From Dehalococcoidia bacterium (GTDB lineage Bacteria > Chloroflexota > Dehalococcoidia > Tepidiformales > Tepidiformaceae), in contig PQAO01000007.1 in NCBI GenBank assembly GCA_003104995.1, positions 104,565-168,564 on the forward strand: a stretch of DNA of 64,000 nucleotides, read 5' to 3'. The notes beneath the pieces were generated by a model. It ran no database searches. It saw nothing but the letters and a program-made list of their open reading frames with translations, and was not told where the DNA came from. Below, one piece after another: positions 1 to 8,615 of the stretch (position 1 is its first letter; each line of letters starts with the position of its first letter). Position numbers and translations under genes: made by a program.

Positions 1-570
1 TTCATGAACTGGTGGGCGACAGCGCTGGCCGAGCGGGAGGTGCGGGTGGTGCGGTTCGAGTTCCCGTACATGCGGCAGCGGCGACAGAGCGGTGCGAAGC
101 GGCCGCCCGACCGCGAAATGGTGCTCCTCGATACCTGGCGGGACGCCGCCGGCCGCTGGCCGGGGGCGGCGATCGGCGGGAAGTCGATGGGCGGCCGGAT
201 AGCGAGCATGGTCGCGGACGAAGTCGGCGCGGCCGCGCTGGTGTGCCTCGGATACCCGTTCCACGCACCGGGCAGGCCAGAGAAGCCACGAATCGCCCAT
301 CTTGCAGCCCTGGCGACACCGGCGCTGATCGTGCAGGGATCGGATGATCCCTTTGGGCGCCGTGAAGAGGTCTCGGAGTACGAGCTCTCCGAAGGCATAC
401 AGTTCGCCTGGATCGAGGGTGGGAACCATGACCTGGGGCGGAGAGGCGCGGCCCCGGAGCAGGTATGGCTGGATGGCGTGGACCGGGTGACGGAGTTCCT
501 GCGGGGACGGGCCGGCCGGCCAAGCGCACGCAGGGCTGGCCGCGCATTAGGCCGGAACGTGGCAGACTGA
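1..570 (+). CDS. alpha/beta hydrolase, Tex30/KANL3-like (5' partial)
   Basis: The reading frame is open at the left edge, so the N-terminus, including the oxyanion-loop strand, lies outside the window. What remains reads as the C-terminal two thirds of a small alpha/beta hydrolase. The nucleophile elbow is GKSMGGR (Ser nucleophile), the acid is probably an Asp in QGSDDPFG, and the His is in GGNHDL. RFEFPYM just after the visible start is typical of the Tex30/KANL3 (dienelactone-hydrolase-like) family. The substrate is unknown for this family in bacteria. An internal ATG at base 4 exists, but the homologous domain begins upstream, so I treat the gene as truncated by the window. Confidence 0.8.
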   Translation, partial: FMNWWATALAEREVRVVRFEFPYMRQRRQSGAKRPPDREMVLLDTWRDAAGRWPGAAIGGKSMGGRIASMVADEVGAAALVCLGYPFHAPGRPEKPRIAHLAALATPALIVQGSDDPFGRREEVSEYELSEGIQFAWIEGGNHDLGRRGAAPEQVWLDGVDRVTEFLRGRAGRPSARRAGRALGRNVAD

Positions 571-574
571 GCCA

Positions 575-661
575 GTGAACGGGACGAAGCTGGTTCTGAT
601 CATGGTCGGGGGCGCGGCGGCGATCGTGCTGTTCTTCCAGGCGTTGAACCAGTTCACGTAA
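575..661 (+). CDS. possible 28-aa single-TM small protein
   Basis: A GTG-started frame of 28 codons begins 4 bases after the hydrolase stop and ends in TAA. The product is a short polar start (MNGTK), about 18 hydrophobic residues (LVLIMVGGAAAIVLFF) and a polar tail (QALNQFT), so it has the shape of a one-helix membrane peptide. No clear Shine-Dalgarno sequence precedes it; translational coupling to the hydrolase is possible. No family is recognised, and it could be a chance frame. Confidence 0.35.
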   Translation: MNGTKLVLIMVGGAAAIVLFFQALNQFT

Positions 662-791
662 GCCTCGATCGAAGGGGGTGGCCTGTCAAAAGTTACAGAC
701 CGTTTACACGTCACTCACACGCCCCGGGCCGCAATTCGTTGACCCTACTTCTACGCGGTTCCTACACTGCCGATTGATGAGGAGAAAATTC

Positions 792-2369
792 ATGGAGCGA
801 ATTCCGATCCGGCGGCTGGCGCTCGTTGCAGTGCTCGGCGCCCTGACCTTAGTCCCGGCGGCTGTAGCGAGTGCTGGCAGCACGGCGGGCAACCGGCAGG
901 AGCTGACCGTGGGCCGAGGCTTCGATTACGTCGCCGTCCTCCCCGCCCTGCTCCCCAACAGCAAGGAAAACACGAGCTCGATTGCCCAGAACAATGGGAG
1001 CGCCCCCGCCACCATTGTCATGGACATCTACACGCCCCAGGGCGTGCAGATCCCGTCGGCCACCGTGGTCTATGCCAACGTGCCGCCGGGAGGGACGCGT
1101 GTGTTCGCCCAGGCGATCAACACCGGGCTCACCCCCGGCTTCCGTGGCGTTGGCGTGATTTCGAGCGACCAGCCGATTAACGCGCTGCTCTCGCGGGATA
1201 TCACCTCGAACACCTTCGTGAAGTCCTACTCGATCCACAATGCCTATCCGACGGGCGGCACCAAAGTGACGTTGCCGTATGTCGCGAACGCGCTTTCGGC
1301 GACTTACAACACCCGCTTTGCGATCGCGAACACGGGTACGTCGGAAGCCTGCGTCACAATCCTGTACTCGTTCCCGGGCGGCGCGAAAGCGCCCGTATCG
1401 GACGCGGGCTCGGGCTCGGCGGCATGCGCCGGCGGCGGCTACCGGATCCCGGTCGGCGGGCAGGTAAGCTTCGCGCCGACGGCGGTCGATGGGGCCATCC
1501 CGATGCCAGCCAGCACGGCCAACTCGATCATGGCGGCGACCGTCACGACATCGAGTTCGACCATCACGGTCGGCGTCGATGCCTACTTGAGCAGCGGTCT
1601 GCGCAAACTCGCTTCGTACGACGGATTCGTTGTCGAGGGCGGGACGAGCGACCTGGGCACCACGATTTCTATGCCGCTGGCAGCCAAGATCAGTGGTTTC
1701 TACACGCAGTACCTGCTTTCGAACCCGAACAACACGGCCGCGACGGCGACCATCAACTACGCCGGCAACACCGGGAATTACAGCGTGACGCTGAACATCC
1801 CGGCGAATGGGACGGCCAGCCACAGCGTGTACGAAGCGACGGGCGGCATCCCCGAGGGCTTCGTCGGTGCGGCGACCATCACCAGCGACCAGCCCCTGGC
1901 CGCGGTGCTCTTCCGCTCCAAGATGACCTCGCCCGGGAGCTTCGTCGACACGGACCTGTACACGGCCGTGAACGGCATACCGACGTCGCGGGCAACCACC
2001 ACCGCGAAGCTTCCGCTGATCTTCCGCCGGGCGTACCGGACGGGGAGCCTCAGCGGGTACAACACGTGGGTGAGCGTGAGCGTGGCGAACGGAGGCACGG
2101 CGAACGTCACCCTAACGGCGATCAACGACACGTCGAACACGGCCCCGGGCTGCAACGCCCCGGCGACCTACACGACAACCAAGACCATCACGGGCTCGTT
2201 CATCTTCTACCAGAACGCGGACGCGGATAACGGCTTTGGCCAGAACCCGGCCTGCTTCTGGGGCGGCATGACGATCACGAGCGATCAGCCGATCATCGCG
2301 ATTGCCAATGCGACGAACGACCTGAACAAAGGCGACAACGACGGTCTCTACAACGGTTTCGGCAACTAG
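792..2369 (+). CDS. secreted surface protein with repeated SSDQP modules
   Basis: A 525-aa exported protein of unknown function. I start it at the ATG at 792 because AGGAG lies 7 bases upstream; earlier in-frame starts would place a non-signal sequence in front. Residues 1 to about 27 form a signal peptide (basic start, then LALVAVLGALTLVPAAVASA). The mature part is Thr/Asn/Ser-rich, predicted beta structure. Three related modules each end in a motif of the form (I/T)(S/T)SDQP followed by hydrophobic residues: VISSDQPINALL, TITSDQPLAAVL and TITSDQPIIAIA. This resembles adhesin or cell-surface Ig-like repeat proteins common in Chloroflexota-type genomes. There is no transmembrane anchor or sorting motif at the C-terminus. 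Confidence 0.75.
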   Translation: MERIPIRRLALVAVLGALTLVPAAVASAGSTAGNRQELTVGRGFDYVAVLPALLPNSKENTSSIAQNNGSAPATIVMDIYTPQGVQIPSATVVYANVPPGGTRVFAQAINTGLTPGFRGVGVISSDQPINALLSRDITSNTFVKSYSIHNAYPTGGTKVTLPYVANALSATYNTRFAIANTGTSEACVTILYSFPGGAKAPVSDAGSGSAACAGGGYRIPVGGQVSFAPTAVDGAIPMPASTANSIMAATVTTSSSTITVGVDAYLSSGLRKLASYDGFVVEGGTSDLGTTISMPLAAKISGFYTQYLLSNPNNTAATATINYAGNTGNYSVTLNIPANGTASHSVYEATGGIPEGFVGAATITSDQPLAAVLFRSKMTSPGSFVDTDLYTAVNGIPTSRATTTAKLPLIFRRAYRTGSLSGYNTWVSVSVANGGTANVTLTAINDTSNTAPGCNAPATYTTTKTITGSFIFYQNADADNGFGQNPACFWGGMTITSDQPIIAIANATNDLNKGDNDGLYNGFGN

Positions 2370-2390
2370 AGGGAACCGGCCACATTAGCA

Positions 2391-2420
2391 GAAGGCGCTC
2401 GCTCCGGCGGGCGCCTTTCT
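2391..2420 (+). terminator. intrinsic terminator after the secreted repeat protein
   Basis: AAGGCGC (2392-2398) pairs with GCGCCTT (2411-2417), and the stem runs into TTTCT. It sits 22 bases after the stop of the secreted protein and separates it from the flippase gene. Confidence 0.65.
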
Positions 2421-2467
2421 CGTTGCCCGCAACTGGCACGCTCGGGAACTGGACCTAGGATTAGCGC

Positions 2468-3763
2468 ATGTCGATCGCCTACGGCGGCATCATCGTGTTC
2501 CTGTTCCGCGGCGTGAACCTTGCGGTTGCCCTTGGCATCGTGCTGTTCTGCACGAACCAGATGGGGGCCAGCAACTACGGCGCCTTCGTGCTGGGTCTGA
2601 CCATCGTGGGGTTCGTGAATGCGGCAACCGGCGGGCTGACCGCGGCAACGGCGTACCAGGTATCGAACCAGCGGCAGCCGCCACCGGTGGCCCTGCTCAA
2701 TGGGGGGATACTCAGTGTGTCGCTGGGCGCCCTCGCCATCGGCACGGGCCTCTTCGCCGGCCAGGTACTTGCTGGAGACGCTGGCCGGGAATCGCTGGCG
2801 ATTGGCGCCGCCTGCGCCGCGGTAATCGTGAACAGCGTAGTTGCGGGCACATTCCTGGGGCGCGAGTCGCTCGTCCGCTACAACTTCGCGCTCGTGTGCC
2901 CGCCGTTGTTCGCGCTGATCGCCATCGCGGTTGCGTTCCTCGCCGGCGGATCGAAGACGCCTGCGGTCGCACTGGAGATGTACGCGCTGGGACAGTGGCT
3001 GGCAGTTGCGACACTGGTGGTTACCGGGGGGATAGCGCTGAGGGGCGCTGTCTCGCTCGATGGCGCGCTGATTGGGCGAATTGGGAAGTTTGCGCTGGTG
3101 GCCGGCGTGGCAAGCGGTGTTTCGTACCTGAATTATCGCGCCGACCTGTTCCTGGTCCGGCACTTCGAGGGGCGCGAGGGTGTGGCAGTCTACTCGATCG
3201 CTGTAAACATGGCCGAGTCGGTCTGGCAGGTGAGCGGGTCTCTCGCGCTGGCGGCCTACGCGCGGGTCGGTTCGCTCGAACGGGCCGAGGCGGTGGCCCT
3301 CACGACGAGGGTGATGCGGCACACGGTGGTCCTGCTCGGGATCATTTGCGTGGGACTGTTTCTGCTCGCGGATGTGCTGGAGGCGGTGTTTCCGGCGGAC
3401 TACGGCGGCATGGCGACCGCGCTGCGCTTCATTCTCCCGGGGGTGCTGTTGTACGGGCTGGCGCAGTCGTTCGCGGGCTTCTACACGTATCAGCGGGGGA
3501 TGCCCTGGGTGTCGTCGGTGGTGGCCGGAGCGGGGCTGGCGATCGACCTGGTGCTGGCCTCGCTGTTGATCCCGGCCATGGGCGTCAATGGCGCGGCACT
3601 GGCGAGCGCGATCGCATATAGCCTTGCCATCCTCGGTGGGCTGGTGGTGTTCGCCCGGTCGGAGCAGCTGGGGGCGCGGGACATCTTCCGGTTCGGCGCC
3701 GCCGAGCTGCAGGACTACCGGACGCTGTTACGGCGCTTGCGGGGTCTCGTCGCCCGGGCATAG
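2468..3763 (+). CDS. polysaccharide/oligosaccharide flippase (Wzx-type, MOP superfamily)
   Basis: A 431-aa integral membrane protein with about 12 hydrophobic helices spread along its length, the size and layout of lipid-linked oligosaccharide flippases (polysaccharide biosynthesis protein family). Features typical of the family include an Arg in the first helix (FLFRGVNLAVAL), a central NYRADLFLV segment and a later FPADYGGM loop before another helix pair. It probably moves an undecaprenyl-linked glycan across the cytoplasmic membrane. No glycosyltransferase or Wzy gene adjoins it, so its substrate cannot be inferred. The ATG at 2468 has only a weak AGGA upstream. Confidence 0.8.
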   Translation: MSIAYGGIIVFLFRGVNLAVALGIVLFCTNQMGASNYGAFVLGLTIVGFVNAATGGLTAATAYQVSNQRQPPPVALLNGGILSVSLGALAIGTGLFAGQVLAGDAGRESLAIGAACAAVIVNSVVAGTFLGRESLVRYNFALVCPPLFALIAIAVAFLAGGSKTPAVALEMYALGQWLAVATLVVTGGIALRGAVSLDGALIGRIGKFALVAGVASGVSYLNYRADLFLVRHFEGREGVAVYSIAVNMAESVWQVSGSLALAAYARVGSLERAEAVALTTRVMRHTVVLLGIICVGLFLLADVLEAVFPADYGGMATALRFILPGVLLYGLAQSFAGFYTYQRGMPWVSSVVAGAGLAIDLVLASLLIPAMGVNGAALASAIAYSLAILGGLVVFARSEQLGARDIFRFGAAELQDYRTLLRRLRGLVARA

Positions 3764-3844
3764 GGCGATTTGGGGGGATGTGCCCAGCGACCGAACCTCT
3801 TGCGTGAACCACGCCACAGACCCGGGGCAAGAAAGCGTAATGCG

Positions 3845-3873
3845 GGCCCCCGGCACGGGAACAAGCGGGGGCC
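3845..3873. other. GC-rich hairpin in the 3764-3918 gap
   Basis: GGCCCCCG (3845-3852) pairs perfectly with CGGGGGCC (3866-3873) across a 13-base loop. It lies between the flippase stop and the next start. There is no T-run, so it may be a Rho-independent-like stop without a tail or an mRNA structure. Confidence 0.35.
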
Positions 3874-3918
3874 GCGCGGAGTCTTGAGCGGTGAATTCAC
3901 CTTGACAGGAGAGCTTTC

Positions 3919-4686
3919 GTGAACCCCAGGCGATTGCTCATGGGCGGAATCATCGCGGCTGCACTGGCCGCCATCACCATCGTCAGCGCGGTTGCGGCTT
4001 TCGAAGGGAAAGACGGAGGCGGCGGCAACGGTGCGAAGGGCCCCGAGGCGGACGACTCACAGACGGTACAGAGGGACATGCGCCGGGACCTCGCCGGACG
4101 ACTTGGCGTCGACATCGAGACGGTCTCGATCCGGTCTTTCGAGAACGTGACGTGGCCGGATGGCTGCATGGGCGTGCACTATCCCTATGCAACATGCCTC
4201 GCGGCGCTCACAGACGGCTTTGTGGCCATCCTCTCTGACGCCGAAGGCCAGACGTATGTGTATCACGGGTCGCGCCTCGACTTTGTGGCTGTATCGTTCC
4301 TGGACACGGATGAGGCGATCATCGGTGGGCCGGTTAGCGAGGAGCCGGACGCACCGGCCGGGCGGGTGGCCGACCCCCGGTGGGCGGTCCGGCAGCACCT
4401 CTCCGAGGCGCTCGGGCTCGACTTCGAGGACGTCGCGCTCGAGTCGTTCGAAGAAGTGCAGTGGCCGGACGGATGCCGGGGTGTGTACTTCAAGGATGCG
4501 CTTTGCACGCAGGCGATCGTCGATGGCTGGCGCGCAACCGCGAGAGTACCGGGCAGCGACCGGACGTACCTCTACCACGGCCAGGTAGCGGACGCGGAAC
4601 TCGTCCCCGAGGGCGACTACTTCACCGCCGTCTGGGAACTCGCCGCGGACGAGTACCGGCTCGGTGAGCCGCTGGCCGCCGACTAA
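3919..4686 (+). CDS. membrane-anchored protein with tandem WPDGC-type domains
   Basis: A 255-aa protein starting at GTG 3919 behind AGGAGAG. Residues about 6-28 form an uncleaved anchor or signal peptide (LLMGGIIAAALAAITIVSAVAA). After a Gly-rich linker come two copies of a domain of roughly 70 residues. Both run from an RxxLxxxLG helix through (V/A)xxxSFE, a WPDGC motif and a second Cys about ten residues later, to a strand ending YxYHG. The first WPDGC is near residue 79 and the second near residue 185. The paired Cys residues suggest a disulfide in each copy, consistent with an extracytoplasmic location. Similar single-copy domains occur in secreted bacterial proteins of unknown role. Flanking strong hairpins suggest a monocistronic transcript. 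Confidence 0.7.
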   Translation: MNPRRLLMGGIIAAALAAITIVSAVAAFEGKDGGGGNGAKGPEADDSQTVQRDMRRDLAGRLGVDIETVSIRSFENVTWPDGCMGVHYPYATCLAALTDGFVAILSDAEGQTYVYHGSRLDFVAVSFLDTDEAIIGGPVSEEPDAPAGRVADPRWAVRQHLSEALGLDFEDVALESFEEVQWPDGCRGVYFKDALCTQAIVDGWRATARVPGSDRTYLYHGQVADAELVPEGDYFTAVWELAADEYRLGEPLAAD

Positions 4687-4710
4687 AGGCCCTGGCCAGC
4701 ACAAGAGGGA

Positions 4711-4738
4711 ACGGGGACCGCACCAGCGGTCCCCGTCT
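4711..4738. terminator. bidirectional-type terminator between convergent genes
   Basis: ACGGGGACCG (4711-4720) pairs perfectly with CGGTCCCCGT (4727-4736) across a 6-base loop, followed by CTTC. It lies between the converging WPDGC-protein gene and the ABC ATPase gene and could serve both. Confidence 0.65.
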
Positions 4739-4774
4739 TCGGTTTACGGCGCGGGCGGCTGCGGGTCCCGGTGG

Positions 4775-5611
4775 TCAGGAAGGGGGCGCTGCCAGTGGAC
4801 TCAGCGGGGAACCGGTATGGGCCACCGGGCAGAGGAGGGGGTCGGGGCGGGGGAGCGGGATGGGCAGGCCCGTTTCCGGGTCGGTGAGAATCATCATGGG
4901 GATACCGAAGACTCGTTCGAGACCGTCGGGCTCCAGCACCTCCACCGGTGGACCGTCGAATTCCATGCGGCCGGCGCGCATGGCGATCACCCTGTCGGCG
5001 AAGCGGGCAGCCAAAACCAGGTCGTGGAGTACGGCGACGACGGTCATCCCCTCGTGGTTGAGACGGCGGAGGAGGTGCATGACCTCCACCTGATGCGAGA
5101 TATCGAGGAAGCTGGTGGGCTCATCGAGCAGGAGGACCTGGGGCTGCTGCGCGAGGGCGAGCGCGATCCAGGCGCGCTGACGTTCGCCGCCGGAGAGGCT
5201 CCCAAGGGAACGCGATGCGAATTGGGCGGTGTCGGCGGCTTCCATCGCCCATTCGACGGCTTCGATGTCGGCGGCCGTGACCCGCTGGAGGATACCCTGG
5301 TGCGGATAGCGGCCGCGGAATACGAGCTCGCGGACGGTGAGGTCGGATCCCGCATCGGGCGATTGGGCGAGGATGGCGAGGTTGCGGGCGACCTGGCGGG
5401 CGCTCATCGCGCGGATGTCGGTGCCGTTGAGGCATACGCGTCCGCTGGATGGCTTCTGGAGGCGGGACATGCCGCGCAGGAGCGTGCTCTTGCCGCTCCC
5501 GTTGGGGCCGACGATGGCGACCATTTCGCCCGGTTCAACGGTGAAAGAAACCCCATCGACGGCGACACGCCTGTTGTACCCGAGGTGGATATCCTCCACG
5601 GTGATCTTCAT
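4775..5611 (-). CDS. ABC importer ATPase, FecE/BtuD type
   Basis: A 278-aa cytoplasmic ATPase energising uptake of an iron-siderophore, haem or corrinoid. It has Walker A GPNGSGKST (about residues 35-43), signature LSGGERQRA and Walker B VLLLDEPTSFLD followed by the H-loop in VLHDL. Length and motifs match the FecE/FepC/BtuD family, with a short Pro-rich C-terminal tail beyond the usual end. Its ATG overlaps the stop of the permease gene by 4 bases, so the two are translationally coupled. It is the last gene of a three-gene minus-strand operon (binding protein, permease, ATPase). Confidence 0.92.
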   Translation of the reverse strand: MKITVEDIHLGYNRRVAVDGVSFTVEPGEMVAIVGPNGSGKSTLLRGMSRLQKPSSGRVCLNGTDIRAMSARQVARNLAILAQSPDAGSDLTVRELVFRGRYPHQGILQRVTAADIEAVEWAMEAADTAQFASRSLGSLSGGERQRAWIALALAQQPQVLLLDEPTSFLDISHQVEVMHLLRRLNHEGMTVVAVLHDLVLAARFADRVIAMRAGRMEFDGPPVEVLEPDGLERVFGIPMMILTDPETGLPIPLPRPDPLLCPVAHTGSPLSPLAAPPS

Positions 5612-6651
5612 TCGCGGAACCTCACCAGGTAGAGGAGGAAGGGCGCGCCGATACCAGCGGTGATGATGCCCATCGGGACTTCGGAGGGGCTGATGACGAG
5701 CCGCGCGGCAAGGTCGGCGAGGGAGACGAGAATCGCGCCGTAGAGCGCGGCGACCGGGATGAGCAGCCGGTTATCGTTGCCGACGGAATAGCGAGCGAGG
5801 TGGGGGCAGACGAGGCCCACGAAACTCACCAGACCGGCCACGGAGACGGCCGCGGCGGTGAGGATGCCGACGACGGCAAGGACTACCAGCCGGGTGCGGT
5901 CGGTGAGCACGCCGAGTCCAGCCGCCACGTCATCGCCAAGGGCGAGCACATTGAGCCGGCCGGCGAGGAGGAATGCCCCGAGCAGGCCGGGCAACGCGTA
6001 GGGGAGCATGGCGCGAAAGTCGCGCCATTCGGAGCCGTACATGCCGCCGGCGAGAAAGCCCAGGCTGGTCTGGAGGAAGGTGCGGGAACTGGCGAGGAGG
6101 CCAACGATAACGGCGCCGAAGAAGGCGGAGAGGGCCACTCCGGCCAGGGCGAGCCGCACCGGGGAGACGGCACCGCGCCAGGCGATGACGTAGAGGATCC
6201 CGGCGCCTACAAGGCCGCCTCCGGCGCAGGCAGCCGCGATGCCCCACTGGGGGACCCGCGGGTCGATGACGATCACGATGGCGCTGGCGAGACCCGCGGC
6301 CGCTGTTACGCCCAGAATCGTGGGGTCGGCGAGGGGGTTGCGGGTGACACCCTGGAGAAGCGCGCCGGCAGCGGCGAGGCAGGCACCAACAAACATGGCA
6401 TCCACGACCCGGGGAAACCGGATCTGCCAAACCACGTTGCGGGCGAAAACGTCGGATTCGGACGTCAGGCCAGACCACGCCTGGCCAAAAGAGAGGGTGA
6501 CCGCGCCGTACATCAGACTGGCGAATGCCACGGTACAGAGCACGATGGCACCGAGGACAACCACGATCGCCGGACGGTTGAAGGGACGGAAAGCGGAGCG
6601 CCCCGCGAGCGCCCCGCTTTCCCGGGATGTCGGTGCGGCCATTCCCGTCAT
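5608..6651 (-). CDS. FecCD-family ABC transporter permease
   Basis: A 347-aa integral membrane permease of the FecCD/BtuC family. It shows FPRVVDAMFVGACLAAAG near the N-terminus, NPLADPTILGV in the first third, then the GLVSFVGLVCPHLAR coupling segment and a C-terminal EVPMGIITAGIGAPFFL-like end, all hallmarks of the family. About nine to ten helices are visible. One permease gene suggests a homodimeric channel. It starts 33 bases after the binding-protein gene and overlaps the ATPase start by 4 bases. The substrate class (Fe-siderophore, haem, cobalamin) cannot be assigned from sequence. Confidence 0.92.
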   Translation of the reverse strand: MTGMAAPTSRESGALAGRSAFRPFNRPAIVVVLGAIVLCTVAFASLMYGAVTLSFGQAWSGLTSESDVFARNVVWQIRFPRVVDAMFVGACLAAAGALLQGVTRNPLADPTILGVTAAAGLASAIVIVIDPRVPQWGIAAACAGGGLVGAGILYVIAWRGAVSPVRLALAGVALSAFFGAVIVGLLASSRTFLQTSLGFLAGGMYGSEWRDFRAMLPYALPGLLGAFLLAGRLNVLALGDDVAAGLGVLTDRTRLVVLAVVGILTAAAVSVAGLVSFVGLVCPHLARYSVGNDNRLLIPVAALYGAILVSLADLAARLVISPSEVPMGIITAGIGAPFLLYLVRFRE

Positions 6652-6684
6652 GGTAACCGCTGTCCTTCTGTCCGGCGTGCCAGA

Positions 6685-7722
6685 CTAGTTGCTCGAGCCC
6701 TTGACGGCATCGGCGACGACCTTGAAGGCTTCGGCGATACGCGGGCCGGGAGCCTGGAGGAAGAGCTGCACATCGGCATCGACCACGTGGTTCGAGGTCA
6801 CGGCCTTGAGCCCCTTGAACGGCGGGATCTGCGGGATGAGCGAGGCCAGGCGTGGGGCCGGCTTCGGGGCGGGCGTGATCGCGAAGATGAAGTCGGGGTT
6901 GAACTCGATCATCTTCTCCGGGGCGAGGATGGTGTAGCCCGGGAAGGGGCCCGAGTCGGGCTGGCTGGCAGCCGGGTTGGTGATGCCAAGCTGGACGAGG
7001 ATGTCGCCCGCGAAGCTGTGGTCCTTGGCGGCATACAGCGTGTTGTCGCGGTCGGCGATGAGCGCGACGGCAGAGACCTGCTTCCCGGCGATGGCGGCCT
7101 TCGCATCGTCGCGAGCCTTCGTAATGCCGGCGATTGCCTTATTGGCTGCCTCCCCGGAATCGAGGACCTGGCCAATAAGCTCCAGGCCATCGAGCACATC
7201 CTGGTAGCTTTCGGCGCCGGCGAAAATCACCGGGACGGAGAGCTGCTCGATAGGCTGGCGGAGGTTGGGCTGGGCGTGGATGACCGAGTCGGCGATGACA
7301 AGGTCTGGCTTGAGCGCGAGGATGGCCTCGAAGTTGGGCTGGTAGGCCGTGCCAATGTCCTTAGCGGCCCTGGCAGCTTCGGGGAAGTCGACTGACGAGC
7401 TCCTGCCCACGACCGTACCGCCGACGGCGTAGACGAACTCAACCGCGGTGGGGCTGATGGCCACGATCGTCATCGGCTTCGACTTGATCTCGACGCTCCG
7501 GCCGAGGAGGTCGGTGACGGTCATCGGGTAGGCCGCGGCAACGGTCGTGGGAGACTCACCGGCGGTGGCAGAGGCGGTGGGAGTGCCGCTCTCGGCGGGG
7601 GTTGGCGTGGTCTCGTCATCGTCGTCGCCGCCGCAAGCAACCGCGACGAGCATCGCCACGATGGCCAGGACCGGGATGAGGAGCCGGGCGCGGCCAAGGA
7701 ATAAAGCTCTCATTCTTGTCAA
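6685..7722 (-). CDS. siderophore/haem/corrinoid-binding lipoprotein (FepB/BtuF type)
   Basis: A 345-aa substrate-binding lipoprotein. The N-terminus has Arg residues, a hydrophobic core and a lipobox LVAVAC, followed by an acidic GGDDDDE and Thr/Ser-rich linker, so the mature protein is tethered outside the membrane. The body is the helical-backbone binding fold: VTDLLGRSVEIKSKPMTIV opens lobe 1, with FEAILALKPDLVIA and a C-terminal lobe FNPDFIFAI. I use TTG 7722 because GGAAAGGG lies just upstream; ATG 7713 is the alternative, three codons later. It is the first gene of the importer operon, which matches the usual order. Confidence 0.88.
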   Translation of the reverse strand: MTRMRALFLGRARLLIPVLAIVAMLVAVACGGDDDDETTPTPAESGTPTASATAGESPTTVAAAYPMTVTDLLGRSVEIKSKPMTIVAISPTAVEFVYAVGGTVVGRSSSVDFPEAARAAKDIGTAYQPNFEAILALKPDLVIADSVIHAQPNLRQPIEQLSVPVIFAGAESYQDVLDGLELIGQVLDSGEAANKAIAGITKARDDAKAAIAGKQVSAVALIADRDNTLYAAKDHSFAGDILVQLGITNPAASQPDSGPFPGYTILAPEKMIEFNPDFIFAITPAPKPAPRLASLIPQIPPFKGLKAVTSNHVVDADVQLFLQAPGPRIAEAFKVVADAVKGSSN

Positions 7723-7759
7723 TGTTCCCTTTCCTTCTATGAACCGTGAGGTTTGGGCT

Positions 7760-7787
7760 AGTATATCGCTGATCGCGCTTCCGTCAC
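7760..7787 (-). promoter_or_regulatory. candidate promoter for the FecCD-type importer operon
   Basis: Reading the minus strand, TATACT (7765-7760) is an exact -10 box in an otherwise GC-rich region. GTGACG lies 16 bases upstream as a poor -35. It sits 38 bases before the binding-protein start. No riboswitch-sized leader fits here. Confidence 0.3.
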
Positions 7788-7825
7788 GCGTGTGGGCGCA
7801 GATTCACAAGATTGAGGAAATTGCA

Positions 7826-8551
7826 GTGGAAAACGCGGTCTACTACGTGCCGGTCCTGACGACAGTCCTGTCGGCCATATTCGCGACGGTGGTGTTGAGG
7901 CGTTGGCGGCAGAAAGAGGACGCGCCGCATCTGCTCTGGTGGGGCGCCGGCATCGTGCTCTTCGGGGTGGGGACGTTCATGGAGGGCTGGACGGCGATCT
8001 TCGGCTGGAACGAAGCGATCTTCCGGTCGTGGTACATCTCGGGGGCGCTCCTGGGCGGGGCGCCACTGGCGCAGGGGACCGTCTACCTGCTGGTTGATCG
8101 AAAAACCGCCGATCGCCTCGCCGTGGCCCTGGTGGCCTATGTTGTGCTGGCATCGATCTTCGTGGTTCTCACGCCCCTCGACCGGTCGCTTGCCGAAGAG
8201 AAGAAGCTCACCGGGGCGGTGATCGAGTGGAACTGGGTGCGGGCATTCAGCCCCCTGGTGAACACGTATGCATTCATCTTCCTGGTCGGGGGGGCCGTGG
8301 CATCGGCCCTGCGTTACCGGCGAGGAGGCGACTCGACGCGGATGGTGGCGAACATCCTGATCGCCGTGGGGGCCATCCTGCCGGGTATCGGAGGCAGCTT
8401 CACCCGGGCCGGTTACACTGAAGTGCTCTACGTGACCGAGTTCGTGGGCATCATCCTCATCTTCATCGGCTACAGCTTCAGCACGCGTGGCAGACCAGCC
8501 GGCGAGCAGGCGGAAGCCGAGGCACGCGCCGAGGCAGCGGCCGCGGGTTAG
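7826..8551 (+). CDS. 7-TM membrane protein of unknown function
   Basis: A 241-aa protein with seven hydrophobic helices and almost no soluble domain; the C-terminus is a short Glu/Ala-rich tail. I start it at GTG 7826 because GAGGA lies 7 bases upstream and this puts helix 1 (VYYVPVLTTVLSAIFATVVL) at the N-terminus. Earlier in-frame starts would overlap the divergent importer gene. Notable residues are Trp-rich loops (HLLWWGAG, GWTAIFGW) and MEGW after helix 2. The topology resembles 7-TM sensor or carotenoid/haem-type membrane proteins, but I recognise no family. It is divergent from the importer operon. Confidence 0.6.
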   Translation: MENAVYYVPVLTTVLSAIFATVVLRRWRQKEDAPHLLWWGAGIVLFGVGTFMEGWTAIFGWNEAIFRSWYISGALLGGAPLAQGTVYLLVDRKTADRLAVALVAYVVLASIFVVLTPLDRSLAEEKKLTGAVIEWNWVRAFSPLVNTYAFIFLVGGAVASALRYRRGGDSTRMVANILIAVGAILPGIGGSFTRAGYTEVLYVTEFVGIILIFIGYSFSTRGRPAGEQAEAEARAEAAAAG

Positions 8552-8615
8552 CTCGCTGCGCGCGCGGTACGTCCGTGGCACGATGGACGGAGAAATCCAG
8601 GCAGCGAGGCGCGAA

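Noticed and set aside
3901..3913. TTGACA at 3902 as a -35 box
   Set aside because: It overlaps the ribosome site GGAGAG only about 12 bases before the GTG start, so it cannot act as a promoter for that gene.
7723..7825. Cobalamin riboswitch upstream of the FecCD-type importer
   Set aside because: The divergent gap is about 100 bases, too short for the element, and no conserved box was found.
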